DNA from: Diadema setosum | Lineage: Eukaryota; Echinodermata; Echinoidea; Diadematoida; Diadematidae | DNA: 64,000 nucleotides | Direction: 5' to 3' | Assembly (NCBI RefSeq): GCF_964275005.1 | Contig: NC_092702.1 | Span: 2,345,001-2,409,000, forward strand | Shown: piece by piece, positions 12,131 to 24,130 of the stretch | Numbering within the stretch: position 1 is the stretch's first letter | How the letters are laid out: each line of letters opens with the position of its first letter | Program-made: the position numbers and the translations under genes | The notes under the pieces: generated by a model | The model's input: only the letters and a program-made list of their open reading frames with translations | What the model was told of the DNA's origin: nothing | The model's database searches: none

Positions 12131-13400
12131 ACTCTCTCCACGTAACGTGATGTGCTGCTTAAAGACAGTTCATACACAACAGAAGCACTGTTTCATGTGC
12201 AGTTGCCTCTGTGTAAATCAGGAACAAGCGGCTACTAAAGTCCATAAGATTGCATTGATCAGTGTTGGTCCGAGCTGAGACATTGCAATAAACAGCCTTC
12301 ATTGATGTGTCCAAAGTCATAATAAGTCTTTCCTTAAGAAGGCATTCTTCAAGATCTTAAAACAACAAACAAACAAAAAGGCTTTGGCACAACAATTGAT
12401 GCAATAGCTGAATGATCTATGCAAGAAGGTACTGCTGTTGATAGCTGTAAGCCTACGTGTATGACAAAGAGAATATTAACAAATTGACATGACAATAGAA
12501 ATTACACTACTTTTAGAACAAAACTAAGTGAAGATTATACATGTTCTTTGAATTCGTGGTTTGTTATTTGGGTGTTAATCATGCATTCAAAATTATCACA
12601 TGGATAATTAATCATGTGCCTTTTAGTGATGAGCTGGTCTTTGACTGCTAGTTGAATGAAGTTAGGATTTCTGTAGGATCAGTGCCATTTCTTGCCAAGC
12701 TTGTCTTCATGTAAACACAGTGGATAACCATGTTTGTAATAATGACTAATAATGGTGATTACTTGTAAAGCTTGCATGTCAGGTTTTCTACTTTTGTGGC
12801 AATTAATTACACATGCCATCATGCAAAGGAACAGAGGAGCAAGTGAATCCCCCATGAGTGTTTGACCATTGGTATATAAAATGAAATGCAACATGAAATG
12901 TAAAGGCATCTGCTGGAGAACATCTACCCTATGTCCCCCCCCCCCCCCAAAAAAAAAAAAAAAAAAAAAAAAAAATTACAACGGGACCCTCCACAATGAT
13001 AACTCTAAGAATAGTGAATCAATCTAAAAAAAATTTCAGGGTATGAAACTACAACCTATTAAAATTGCCCACATCTCACAGAAAACCCCATCCAATTTGC
13101 TTCAATGGGCAAAGAGAAATGAGGAGTTTTGTAGAGCATTTCAGGAATCCCTTCCCTCCAAGTTCTGTCCATTGTGTTCACACCTTATGCAGTTCCAAGT
13201 GCACCCCAGTGTCTAACTTGGAAGAATTAGACCCATGACATGCGTTACAATGATCCACATATCTCTGTGACCACTCAACCAAACTGAATGGGGGTTTCTG
13301 CATAATATAGCCAAGATGTTTTATTTTAAGACCCTGAAGTAGCATTTAGATGGTTAAATCATATTGGAAGGAATCAATGCGAAAATCCTTACTTTGTTAT
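12131..13400 (+). other. TEX36 3' UTR and downstream non-coding DNA
   Basis: No coding sequence is supported. AATAAA at 12287 could end the TEX36 message. A run of about 14 C followed by about 26 A sits at 12936-12975 and looks like a retroposed tail or simple repeat. Confidence 0.4.
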
Positions 13401-13404
13401 ACAG

Positions 13405-13636
13405 GTAACTCTCAATCTATTGAAGTCCTTGGGACCAGCAGTTTTCTTTTGTTATATAGAAAATGTCATAGTATCTGAACAAATAAAGTGTTTGAACATA
13501 TCTAGATGATCATTTTTTGGCCCTGAATTGTAATCATTGAATGTATCCGAAATTTTGTTATAACTGTGTTTGTGATGGGAGTGCCTTGTAAGGAATGTTC
13601 ATTATAATCGTGTTCATCATAACAGGATTGCACTGT
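13405..13636. mobile_element. pogo/Tigger-like miniature element
   Basis: The left end (TACAGGTAACTCTCAATC) and the inverted right end (TACAGTGCAATCCTGTTATG) match imperfectly. The interior repeats the TTGTTATA / TATAATC words typical of pogo/Tigger relics in invertebrates. Two similar relics lie at 16188-16372 and 17865-18055. Confidence 0.45.
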
Positions 13637-14420
13637 AAACCAAAGTTGACTGCCAGATGAGAATTAACTCTTTAAGGACTATCATCTCAAAAGTCCATGA
13701 TATTGTATGCAGTCGGGTTGCTAATGGGAATGAGAGGCCTAGTAACCAATGTGAAGTGGGTGTTCATGTCCTTCTAGTTCTCAGTTGATGAAATCATGAG
13801 TCAATCAAAATTTGTGATGAGGTTAATGAAATTCTGTGCACCTCTTATGAATATATGAACACACTACATGTAATAACCTTCATGCTATCAAAAATACACA
13901 CATACAGGATGTGTGATGCACCCATAATATACATCTGTATGTGTTGTACAATGGTATTGTCTCAGTCATCATGCTGGGTAGATATTTTGGAACTTTCATG
14001 TACATGATTACCTGTTGAAAGTGGAATAGTTAATTTGACCGTCACAGAAACAATCGAGTATTTTTTTTTGGTACATTTATAACATACTATTCTCTTGTTC
14101 AGTGCCAACAAAGACAGTGCACCATACTGCCAAGACCTTGTGTGTAGTATCACAGGCTACATTGTATTTAGTACCTTGAGCAGCTGTTTTGTTGTTCACT
14201 TTTGTTATACACTGTACTGCTTTTGTAAAATATGTCTATTGATGAAGTAACTTTGGTATGGATATGAACTAACTTGGATATGGATATTGATTTCCTGAAG
14301 TTACATGTAAATAAATGTCCATAAAGTTATACATTCTTTTTCACCTTGAACAAGATGGAGTGGCGCTCGTATGATACAAAATTTGACAGATTCCTGTGTT
14401 CTTTCTTTTGCCAACTTTAA

Positions 14421-14505
14421 CCCGTTGAGGACGAGTCCCGAGTATACTCGGGCAGGTGTCTATGGAAAATGCGTATTGTAGCAAAATCAGTCCGTCCTCA
14501 ACGGG
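14421..14505. mobile_element. 85-bp TTAA-flanked miniature element (piggyBac-like)
   Basis: TTAA at 14417-14420 and 14506-14509 flanks inverted ends CCCGTTGAGGACG and CGTCCTCAACGGG. An internal 16-bp perfect palindrome, CCCGAGTATACTCGGG, follows the left end. A TTAA target and termini starting with CCC are the piggyBac signature. It has no coding capacity. Confidence 0.7.
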
Positions 14506-14982
14506 TTAAGTATAATCTCTGTAGCTGAATAAATCTACCAGACTAAGATTATCTCTAGGAGACAACACTCTTTCACAAGGCTACAGATTCAGACCACTTC
14601 AATTAAAGATATGTTTTTATGAACTGAAGACATTGTTTACAATAGACTGATATCACAGTTCTTGGAAGTGTGAATTATTTATTTGAAATTCAGGTCCATA
14701 GATATATCATCTGAACAAAAACAGTGGCAAAATGACATTGTATATGCATGAAATACAGTGTATGTGGAAGACAAGCGTATGTATAAATTCTTGCAATAAA
14801 TTTGTAAAAACAAAGTGGATTTCCTGGCTTCATGCTACATTGTATACTTTGGATGTTTGACCATTTTATGACTAAGAGTAAAGATTGAACGTGGAGTGGT
14901 TCCTCGATTATCTGTCCGAAAAGTCAAATGCTCACAAATTTGTATGTACAATGTATATGTCTGTACATGTACATTTACAATA

Positions 14983-15080
14983 ACAACAGCCAATCAGGAA
15001 GCTAGATTCATGTTGTTACCATGACAAATGCCATTCTACCAAGTGTTGCTCTCATATAAATTTTCGAAACAGGGCCCTGA
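14983..15080. repeat. Dispersed hairpin repeat, copy 2
   Basis: The inverted relative of 1768-1910: read on the minus strand it starts GGGCCCTGTTTCGAAAATTT and continues with GCATTTGTCATGGTAACAAC and CTTCCTGATTGG. It is more diverged than copy 1. Confidence 0.55.
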
Positions 15081-15694
15081 TCAGACTCTCCTCTTAGAGA
15101 GGCTCAGCTATACCTAGGTACTTGTTTACCTCTACAGAAATGATGGTACGGTATATGTTTGTACAATTTGCCAAGAGTATCAAATTCAAATGGATAACTT
15201 TATTTGCTCTAAATTGTATCAAAAATACTTAAAAGTACACACATCTCACAAGAAGCACCCAGGTAACAAGTCTGCATCTCTACTCGATACATTAAACACT
15301 AGCCAATGATTTTGAGTTATGGAAAAAAAGTATTTTCCTTTCTTGAGCACTCTGACATTCAAAAACTACACCTGTACACTGCTGTGCATGTGGTCATAGA
15401 AATGATAAAATATAATGTATAAGTTACATACAGACAGGGACTTCTTTCTCAATAGAAACAATCCAAATCCATTTATACTGAATAAAATCAGACAAAATTT
15501 TACTTGGTCAATTGCATAAGCCAGTTCACACATCAGGTGCTGCCATACAATTTAGCTGTTTGCACTGCGACTGCATTAGACAAGGTCACCTGCGCTGTGG
15601 AAGCTAGGTGCGGAGTACATGTACATACAAACATCATACAGCTGTACATACTAAATGACAGCAGTTTAGTACTATGGGGCGGTTTGGGTGCCAT

Positions 15695-16155
15695 GGTTAA
15701 TTATCAAATTTATATCTCTCACTTAAAGGTACAGGGTCCTGGTGGTTTAGTCAAATGCGTACGCGGGCGCACGGCGCAAGTTTCCTATAGAGACCTACGC
15801 TATCGACTCCCCTTTAGTGCTTACGCTTTGGCCCACTTCCCCCCGAGTCCGAGGAAGTCCGATCCACTGTAGCCAGTGGTCCGATCACAGTTCCGCTCAT
15901 GATTCGGCTGAGGGGATGACGGGTTTAGCAAACTTCTTTTGTGATGTCATAATAAGAAACACATATGCACGCACCCTGGCATTACTACAGACTGCGTGAT
16001 GCGCAGAGAAGACAACGAAGGCAACGTTACTCAGCAACGCCTACGCGCTTTACTCTTGAGGACAGCTCAACTTCGGCAATCTTCGTATCAACGCTAACGG
16101 TGATCGGCAGTATCATCAACAGCGCCCTCTACACTACCGGGACTATGCACCTTTA
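15695..16155. mobile_element. Non-autonomous TIR element, family a, copy 1
   Basis: About 460 bp, matched nearly throughout by 36785-37242. The ends AGGTACAGGGTCCTGGTGG and, inverted, AGGTGCATAGTCCCGGTAG abut TTAA on both sides. Internal CpG-rich words such as GCGTACGCGGGCGCACGGCG are shared by the two copies. The similarity extends about 25 bp to the left of the TIR (AAATTATCAAAT...TCTCTCAC), which is odd for a simple TIR element. Confidence 0.75.
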
Positions 16156-16187
16156 AACCAATCGAAACAGAGGATTCATCAAATGAG

Positions 16188-16372
16188 GTACAGCGGAACC
16201 TCGTTATAACAAGGTCAAATGTAGCAAAATACCCAATACAGTATAACAAGGTAATTGCAGGTCCCATTCCTGTAGCGTTCTTTATTATCCCTGATATAAC
16301 AAAATCCCCAATATAATGAAAACATTTCACAGGAACAACTCAGCTTGTTATAATGAGGTATCCTTATAATAT
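16188..16372. mobile_element. pogo/Tigger-like miniature element
   Basis: The left end CGGAACCTCGTTATAACAAG and the inverted right end GATACCTCATTATAACAAG pair well. The interior carries repeats of ATATAACAA. This is the classic layout of pogo/Tigger MITEs. No transposase is present. Confidence 0.6.
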
Positions 16373-16986
16373 AAAACTAAAGAGAATAATAATACATTGA
16401 AAAAGTTGACAGATGTATGGAGTAGAAAGCAATGGAAATATGTTTATCTAAAAAAGAATATCAGATTTATAAATGGCAGTGAGTCATCTGCTGAGGCATT
16501 TGAAAAGCAATGGGAGGGGGAGAATTATGCCCCTTGTAAATCATCCTCCCTTAGTTGGAATAGGGAGGTAGTTGGGCATGGAATGTCCCCAGTTACATGT
16601 TCTCAAGAAATTAATTTTTCATAAATTCAGTATTTTGTGACACAATCTTCTAACATATTTTGCATTAGAACAATCTAAACACAGACTAAATTTCTTCTTT
16701 CAAGCAAATTCAAGGCACATTACAAGTGCTTTTCTTGTGTACTAAGAAGATTGCAGCATGTCAAATCGTATGACAATTAGAGAACACATTAAGGTCCTGA
16801 TAATTAAAGAGAAGCTCTATTGGATGAGTTTAAGTAACATTCATACTCCCTCAATACAGTACATCCTTTCTAATACTGGTTTGACTTTGCAGTTTTGCAG
16901 ATCCAAAGCCTTGATCTTATTCATTATCCTTTGAAAATAACTTTCTCTTTACAGTAAATTCTCGTTTTATATCTGCCACATATCAT

Positions 16987-18923
16987 TCATTCCACACTGA
17001 ACTCCATCTGCAGTAACTTGTCCCCAAGTCCTGCTTCAAGCACATCCTTGCTTGTCACCGGCCCGACACCAGAGGGGGTCCCTGTGAGGATGAGGTCCCC
17101 GGCCTCAAGAGTCATGAACTGGCTGATGTAGCTGATGATGCGCGGCACTGAGAAAATCATGTCCTTGGTGCAACCATCCTGTTTCATCTCTCCATTCACC
17201 TTGAGCCACAGCCGGACATTGCCAAGGTCACTGATTGCAGCCTTGTCAACAAATCCACCCACGGGGCATGCGGTGTCGAAGCCTTTGGCAAGAGCCCATG
17301 GATGACCTTTACCCTTGAGGGCGCTCTGAAGCTTCCTGTCCGTCATGTCGAGGGCCAGAGTGTATCCCCCAATGTGGTCCATGGCAGTGGATTCTGGGAT
17401 GTGGTCTCCAGGTCGCCCAATCACCACTCCAAGCTCAACTTCATGGTGTATTTCTGTGGCGTCTGGTGGCAACTGTGTAGACAAGTCACATGATCAGCAA
17501 TTTTTACAAATGTGTGAATGTGTTGTTGCATGTGTTTATGTTTTTGGGGATCTGTCATGTGTTTTACTAGCCTTTATGTTTGCACAGTGCAGTTCTACTG
17601 AAAAAATAAAGGAATCCCATTTACTCTGCGCATGATGAAATCTCAATTCCTAATATTTTTCACAGTGACAAAATGTATAGTTTACTCAGATTCATAGTAC
17701 AAAGGAAGACCTCCATGCCTATTTATGTAGATAAATAATAAGAGCTCAAGTGTTTAATACATAAAACACATTAAAAGAGCTGAAATGAACCTAGGTAATG
17801 ATTTCCTGGAACTATGGCTGACCCTGCAGACACACATACAAAATGCACTACCGGGTACTTCAAATACAGAGCACTCCTGTTATAACAAACAAGGTTATAA
17901 TGAAATTCCGGTTACAACAAAGAAAAAATTCAGGACGCAACATTATTTGCTCTATGTTTTTTATCATTCACTTGTTCGGTTTTAATGAAATTTCGAAATA
18001 AACGAATGAAAACTGCCGATCCCGCGACTTCGTTATCACGAAAGTCCACTATATACTGATGATAACGACAGTTGATATTTTCATAGCACCTTTTCCACCT
18101 GGATTTAAAGCGCTTTCAGATGTCATCCCTGGTCGCCATCAGATAAAAGATATATTGCAGATCTGGTTGTCATCATGTCATTAATTAATTTGAGGATGAC
18201 CACTGTTGCAAATACAGCTGAATTACTGGCCATATCATACCTTAATCTTTCCTTGACCTTCCTTCAGATATGATGAAGTTGGTTTGATGAAGATCAGTGG
18301 TTTTGTGGGAACCACATTACCAAGTTCAGCAGCATGCTCTCTGTAAAAGTTAGACATGGGGACCAAAAATACAAAAACAATTATGTAATGAGTGACAAAG
18401 ACCATATGGCTGACGTAAACAGAGAGAATAAGATCTAAAGAATCATGATATCAAATAACGAAGCATATACACCCTATGCCATGTCAATTAAAGTGGAATA
18501 GACCATATCCACGTCAATATAAGTGCAATAGACCATACGCACTACGCGTAAGCAATACTCGTGAAGCTCACAGGCTCTAGGAAGATCACTTCTTTCCAAC
18601 TGATTGACAAATTGCCCATCATCAATGTTATTAAGCACCTATCATTCGGTGTTTTATTAGTACCCCCGTAACCATGATAGAAAATCATGAGCATACTACT
18701 CGGGTTGCCCATACCAATGTTTTTGTTTTTTTTTTGTTTTGTTTTTTTAATTAATGCACTACGTGTATTAAATCTACTACTGGTACTAAATCACTGAATA
18801 ATCAGATTTGTGTGTAAAGTAGGTGGGAGACACAAGGCCATGACATCAACTCCTCTACAGGTGGATTTTGTGGTAATTTACACATCAAATTCAGGGAGAT
18901 ACTTGGCTAGATGCACATCAACA

Positions 18924-18972
<49 letters not shown>

Positions 18973-19850
18973 ATTATTTTAACAGGCCGAGTAAAAAAAC
19001 AAAAATTGCTTCTTGCCCCCGTCCACATCATTTCTTTGCTGCTCATCAACAAATCTAATCTAGAGGCCAGGAGCCCTATGCGGACAGCTGTAAAAGTGGT
19101 CTTTACCAAACAAAGTAGGAAGCAGATAATTAAGACATATTCTTGTTGTTGGGTTGATGCTGATCTAGATAAGTCTATAGATCTAGATTCTAGTCTATAT
19201 CTATTAAAATCAAATGAAATCTCCACAATTCTGGCCTGGGTTTATGGGGGCTAAATTATTTCAGGCTTCTAACTTCAGAAGAAAGAACAGCAGCATGTAA
19301 TTTACCGAATTAACCCTGCTAAAATTTGAAAAAAAAAAATAAATAAGTGGTCTATGTATCGGAGAGGAATTAGTAATATTAGCCCGACCAGACGCCGTGC
19401 ATGCAGCGACTGGGCTGTGTATACAGACAGAGTACAAGTAATAATACTAATATGTTTTAATTTAGGTGCATTGACATTGCTTTAGGATTCATAGCGTTAG
19501 TAGAGTTTAGGGTTTGGGTTAGGATTAGATAAGGGGCTGAGCTGAAGTTACAGTAGAAGCCTAAAATAATTTAGCCCCCCCCCCCCCCCCCCCTTTTGCC
19601 CCCAACCCCCCAGGATAGCGGAAATTTCTCTGGCTCTCGTCACCGGAGCTCACACAGATTTTCGTGTGTGGGACCAAACATTTGAACTTTGCATTTGCCT
19701 AATGTACTAAACTACTCACGCGTAATTTCTACCAATGCAGACGATCTTCTTTCCAAAATCGGCAAATTTACTCAGTTGATCGGAGGTGATACTATTGGAA
19801 GACATTTTCCTTAGTGGCACAACAGCAATTCTCAGGTTACGGAGGAACAT
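16987..19850 (-). CDS. FAHD1: FAHD1 homologue (acylpyruvase / oxaloacetate decarboxylase)
   Basis: Minus-strand exons 19850-19720, 18340-18241 and 17472-16987 join in phase and give 238 aa; human FAHD1 is about 221-224. The first exon gives a basic leader ([15 protein letters not shown]) suited to mitochondrial import and then [13 protein letters not shown], continued in exon 2 by EHAAELGN and [15 protein letters not shown]. Exon 3 carries the metal-binding HHEVELGVV, the aspartate in LALDMT, and the fold-typical [13 protein letters not shown]. The family hydrolyses acylpyruvates and decarboxylates oxaloacetate in mitochondria. The ATG at 19850 is preferred over the upstream in-frame ATG at 19943 because it starts the leader; an internal ATG (MSSN) could make a cytosolic form. 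The gene is intact. Confidence 0.94.
17865..18055. mobile_element. pogo-like relic in FAHD1 intron
   Basis: The left end GAGCACTCCTGTTATAACAA and the inverted right end (TAGTGGACTTTCGTGATAAC) with repeated TATAA-type words fit a degraded pogo/Tigger MITE. It is more eroded than the one at 16188. Confidence 0.4.
18927..18970 (+). repeat. A-run of 44 in FAHD1 intron
   Basis: Forty-four consecutive A residues, with nothing recognisable retroposed upstream. Any open frame across it (poly-Lys or poly-Phe) is an artefact. Confidence 0.9.
19246..19590. mobile_element. TIR element with short telomere-like core (FAHD1 intron)
   Basis: The left end GGGGGCTAAATTATTTCAGG plus CTTCTAACTTCAG is mirrored by CTGAAGTTA...AGAAGCC TAAAATAATTTAGCCCCC at 19542-19580. 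Between them lies TTTAGGGTTTGGGTTAGGA, about three degenerate TTAGGG units. The right end has expanded into a C run of about 20. No clear target duplication was found. The element sits in the first intron of FAHD1. Confidence 0.55.
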
Positions 19851-19923
19851 ACTGCAAGAGGCTGACGAGTCGTCCTTTTGACTGTGACAGACGCACCACA
19901 AACTCCGCCGAGGGCGAGAAACG

Positions 19924-19981
19924 AGGGAGGTGAGTCTCACCAAGGAGGTGTTCTTTCATACCTCCTTGGTCTCACCTCCCT
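19924..19981. repeat. GGGAGGTG hairpin just upstream of FAHD1
   Basis: GGGAGGTGAG-CACCAAGGAGGT is mirrored by ACCTCCTTGG-CTCACCTCCC around a 10-nt loop. Related palindromes occur at 20803-20842 and, as a discrete insertion, at 25394-25420. Confidence 0.7.
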
Positions 19982-20482
19982 GTTCTGCCTCATTGGAAGC
20001 ATAATAATGTGTGTGCGAGTGCGTAGGCCCTATGTGTGTACCAATCACGAAGAGTCTCATCGCAAAACGTGATCCATCATGGTCCATATTATAAGAAAAA
20101 GTATTTAAGATCCCTAATTCAAAGAAAATAAGAAAATATGTGATATTTTTATCATAACTTGAATAAGGGAAGAAGTGGGACAGTGATGATGTCCCAGTTC
20201 ACCCCAGCACCCCCAAAATTAAAAATGGCAGCTAGTATATCACAATAATGCTATAATATTTGCAAAATCTTTTAATGCAAATTTTTGGAATTCATAAGGC
20301 ATTGCGTGCCAAATGCCTCCTATAAAACTGTACTATGAATTCAGAAAGCACTTCACACTGAATGCAAATATATCCAAAAAGTGTGATAAACACAAAACAA
20401 AACAAACAAACCAAAATTATACTCTAGCTAGCAGAGCTGCCAGTGTTACCATGTGCTTGTATACTCTGATGTCAAAAAATGT

Positions 20483-20587
20483 AATGCCTAATAGTGGATA
20501 AGACTTGAAAGCTGATCAGTTCAAAACTTTTTAAAAATGCCTAATAAGGGATAAGACATGGAAGCTGATTAGTTCAAAACTTTTTGA
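20483..20587 (+). repeat. Two-copy direct repeat, 54-bp period
   Basis: ATGCCTAATAGTGGATAAG and ATGCCTAATAAGGGATAAG begin two adjacent copies that each end TTCAAAACTTTTT. They differ at only a few positions. Confidence 0.8.
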
Positions 20588-21110
20588 GATGTGAGAGGCG
20601 TCTCACTTCTCCCGCGTCCCCCCAATCACCCCTTGCGATACCGAGGAATTTATACCTCCTTGTGATACCAGCGTTCACACTGTTGGGTGGACTCTCCCAC
20701 CAAAGCGGGGAGAATTCACACCCCCCTCCCCATTACGAAAGAGAAGATAAATCGGCGTCACAAGCATGCGTCACCTGAAAAGTGTCTCCTTCGAGGGAGG
20801 TGGGAGAGGGAGGTGGAATTCCCACCTCCCTGCTCCTTCTATGTGCGGGTACTGTTCTTCCTGTGGCGTGCAAACTAACCGCCTAGTGCACCTTCTGCAT
20901 GCTACTTCAGGAAAACCCTAAATCTGTCATCGTGCAAGGGTGGGGGTGGTGGGAGGCTTGCTGCACCTGTAGATACGAGGCTTTTTGGTTGCATCACCTT
21001 CACACCTCCCTGGTTGCATCACAGGGTACATGACGAGACTATAGGGTGAGGCCACACGTGCGCGCAGAAATCACAGCACCTCAGTGGAACCAAGGAGCTC
21101 CTTGGTGGAA
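20588..21110. repeat. GGAGGTGGGA/TCCCACCTCC palindrome-rich stretch
   Basis: Many short palindromes of one kind occur here: GGGAGGTGG..CCCACCTCCC at 20803-20842 (flanked by the 7-bp direct repeat CTCCTTC), TTGGGTGG..CCCACCAAAG near 20692, and the perfect CCAAGGAGCTCCTTGG near 21090. No gene is supported. Confidence 0.55.
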
Positions 21111-21726
21111 CACATCCACAGTCTGTGTTGGTGTTGGCATGGACAGGAAAAACATACTAATATATGCTACATCATGCCTGCGAAGTGGGCCAACCACTTC
21201 TGATGCATGCTCGCTTACATTGGGGAGTAATCAGGGCCCAGGAGTCATGTAAGGGCCTACACCATGCAGGAACTATAGGCCTGTATTGGTACACTTTGAT
21301 CCGTCTTCGCACCTCCTCTTCATGACCACCATTCGTGAGTTCAATGATCGAAATCCGTAACCTGATGTCATGTTTATACACGGTAGGCATATTATGGATC
21401 CTTATGTCAGGCAGTATAGGGCCTCTCCCGTGCCTTTTTATATACCTCATCGGGTGCATCACTATGCATGTCCATCTTAAATCGGAATGTTGTGCCTGTT
21501 TCAATGAAAGTGCCTTTCATTCACATGAGGGATATATACCAAGAAGTCAAAATTAAGTTTGTTAAACCATTATCGTTAATTAGTAAATTGACCTTATGCA
21601 TCATGGTTATATTAAACTGAACAATAATGCAGTGCTTATATATTTTCATATACTTCATCATGCAGTCGGGACATCCGTGAATGCTTTTTGGTCTTAATAT
21701 GTATTATTATTATTATTGCTCCTTAA

Positions 21727-22293
21727 AGGGGAAATGCAGTCCAAATATTAGTTAATCTGGTATAAAGAGTAAAATATTACGGGCACAATGATATAAATTA
21801 GATCAAAATTGGATGAAAAATAAGGAAGTTATGACACTGAAGTTTCGCTACTTTTGATGAAACAGTTCTTGAACAGTCAATATGAATGGACGAATGGCAA
21901 AGTGAGCATGTCATTCCCTCACAACTTACCATTTAGTTTGTACATTAAAATTTGAAATTTCCAGTTTTTCATTTAAACGCAGGTATTGTGCCCGAGGCTC
22001 AAATCCTCATCATATATCTAACTGATCATTATAAGTAATTTAACCAGGAATAATGTTATGTTTCAGACTTCAATGACAGAAGCATTGTATTTTCATCATT
22101 TTTTTTTTTGTACACGATCAATGGAAAATTGTGAGGGTTTAGCTCACTCATTTGCATATTCATACCTACTGTACAAGAACTGTTTTAGAGAAATTATCAA
22201 AACTTCAAAATTTCAGTCAAATTATTACCGTTGAACTCGTAAAATTTTACTCTTTGTTATCAGACTAACTTATATTTGGACTGGATTTCCTCT
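21727..22293. mobile_element. Foldback element, family b, TTAA-flanked
   Basis: The unit is bounded by TTAA (21723-21726 and 22294-22297). The long arms (AGGGGAAATGCAGTCCAAAT and, inverted, AGAGGAAATCCAGTCCAAAT, continuing through GTAAAATATTACG/CGTAAAATTTTAC) extend over most of the 567 bp. It has no coding capacity. A partial relative lies at 4571-4890. Confidence 0.75.
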
Positions 22294-22514
22294 TTAATTT
22301 CTCGCCCTATAGGCAGACTCCCACACTTTCCAGGTTTACAGCGAATCCTTTCTTTGCAGGTTTTCAATGGAGGCCTAGTTGTGAAGCGATAAATCAATAA
22401 TTGTGCGTGGCTTCAATTCACCGGCGATTTAAATCGCAAAGTGCAGATTCGAATTCAGCGGCAAATTTCGCTGTGTCAGTCAATATGAATCGATTACAAA
22501 TTTCTTTAATAAAT

Positions 22515-22643
22515 ATCGATTTTCCATAATATATATCGATATATATCGATAAATTTCCATAATATATATCGATACTTGACCAAAAGAAGAAAGGAAAAAA
22601 GCACGGACATGCGCGCGTGCGTAGAGAAGGTAGAGAATGTAGA

Positions 22644-22690
<47 letters not shown>
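22515..22690. repeat. ATATATCGAT tandem and (CA)n microsatellite
   Basis: Several ATATATCGATA units lie at 22520-22575, and a CA run of about 40 bp at 22645-22684. All open frames across them are repeat artefacts. Confidence 0.85.
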
Positions 22691-23570
22691 ATGGATCCAC
22701 CGATCCTACCATTCTTTATGATAAACGAATTTTACGGTCTTGTTCAAGTGGAGTCAACCTAATGCTTTCAAAGCCTTTCACGACTTTGAAACTAAAACAG
22801 ACCTCACGAAAGATAGGTTGGGTATAATGGACACAAAATTTAGTATACACACGTCAACAAACGAATGACCACACGAAACGAACACTTTATTGTGTACACA
22901 TTCTACTGGAATATTTAGTACAGTACTCGTAGAACTATTGCTTCTATATTTCCTATGCTTCACACCCGACAGTGCGAGGCACTATACTCAATGAAGACTG
23001 CATCGCAAAGTGCGTGCTTAAAGAACATGCCATTTGATATACTGCTTACATGTAATACATTATATCTTACAGCTTCAACGAATACGTGAACCCATATCAT
23101 GCTGTATACATTCCATTTACACAAAATGAAATTAACCGCGTCTTAAGAAGAAAATAACTGCCCGAGTGGGTCGTTAGATCAAGAAAAGAAAATGCCCGAC
23201 ATTTTCAGCATGCTGAGTGTATCGTTCCATTACAAACTTTAATTTTACTAATTTTACCCGTCTCTGTCAAGCAAGGGATCATTGACATGGTCAAAGGAGC
23301 ACAATTATATAGGCCTATTTTGCAAGAAGCAGAGCCATGAATGAATAGCGCAAGCACTATACATAATTGGGACGTGTCTGGTTGACTATCGATAGTACAG
23401 TGTAGTAGTCAGTGGTACGATATGGTGCGCACTGCGAGCACGTACGCGTTCGCTCAGGCATATCGTGAGGTCAATATTCAGAGGGTTTTATTATCATGCA
23501 AATATACAACGTGTATGGGCGATCATGTATACGAGCAAAGTGTGCTTTTTCCAAGATTTCCAGTCATTTA

Positions 23571-23769
23571 TTGGACTTTATTGCAGAATCTTGTGACGAC
23601 AGTGCGTACAAATGAATAATATTTTGAAATATCACAGACACTTACGTAATTTTCTCTCTGGTCGGCTAAGATCATACTAATTTTGAAAATATACGGTGAA
23701 ATCCACTAAGTAACTGCGACCACATATTTGTAATCGGAGTTCAATTCCGTCCATGTTCACTTTTTCGTT
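23571..23769 (+). promoter_or_regulatory. U2 gene A 5' flank (snRNA promoter)
   Basis: These 199 bp are strongly similar to 58043-58242, upstream of U2 gene C, and the match runs up to the first base of U2. Conservation right up to the start, with no TATA box, fits an RNA polymerase II snRNA promoter. The block ACCACATATTTG about 60 bp upstream is shared; in gene C it continues as an octamer-like ATTTGCAT, whereas here it reads ATTTGTAA. Confidence 0.6.
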
Positions 23770-23957
23770 ATCGCTTCTCGGCCTTTTGGCTAAGATCATG
23801 TGTAGTATCTGTTCTTTTCAGCTTAATATCTGAAACGCGACTCACCGAGTCGCTTGTATATTAAACTGATTTTTGTACCTAGGCCATGGAATAGGGGCTT
23901 GCTCCATCCTGGCCACGGGTTGGCCCGGTATTGCAGTACCTCCGGGATCGGCCCACC
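23770..23957 (+). ncRNA. U2: U2 snRNA, copy A
   Basis: This is full-length U2 spliceosomal RNA, 188 nt. It begins ATCGCTTCTCGGCC, keeps the branch-site-pairing GTGTAGTATCTGTTC, the stem II hairpin GCGACTC-ACC-GAGTCGC, the Sm-site-like GATTTTTG, and the terminal stem-loop CCCGGTATTGCAGTACC. It is followed by GGTAAAAGTGAACCAAAGAAAGA, where a 3' processing box would be expected. Nothing in the body looks broken, so it may be functional. The 3' half differs from vertebrate U2 (GTACCTAGGCCATGG in place of GGAGCAGGG). Confidence 0.95.
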
Positions 23958-24130
23958 CCTACGGGGGTAAAAGTGAACCAAAGAAAGAATCACCTAAAAA
24001 TATCCTATGCACGTTTTTCTCTCCCTTCCGTATACCTCTCTCTCTCTCTCTCTCTCTCTATTTCTCTGCACCATTCTTTCCCATGTTTTTCTTCTACTAA
24101 ATTGTTTAAGGTTACAAATTATTTTCACAG

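Noticed and set aside
16397-16624. 75-codon frame downstream of FAHD1
   Set aside because: No recognisable domain; it follows a pogo-like relic and is most likely chance or a transposon scrap.
18810-19226. Frames through the A run (poly-Lys and poly-Phe)
   Set aside because: Artefacts of a 44-base A run.
19716-19943. Longer FAHD1 start at 19943 giving about 31 extra N-terminal residues
   Set aside because: The extra residues are not leader-like and the ATG at 19850 starts a good mitochondrial presequence; the upstream ATG is kept only as an alternative.
22418-22689. Cys-Val repeat frames
   Set aside because: Translation of a CA/GT microsatellite.
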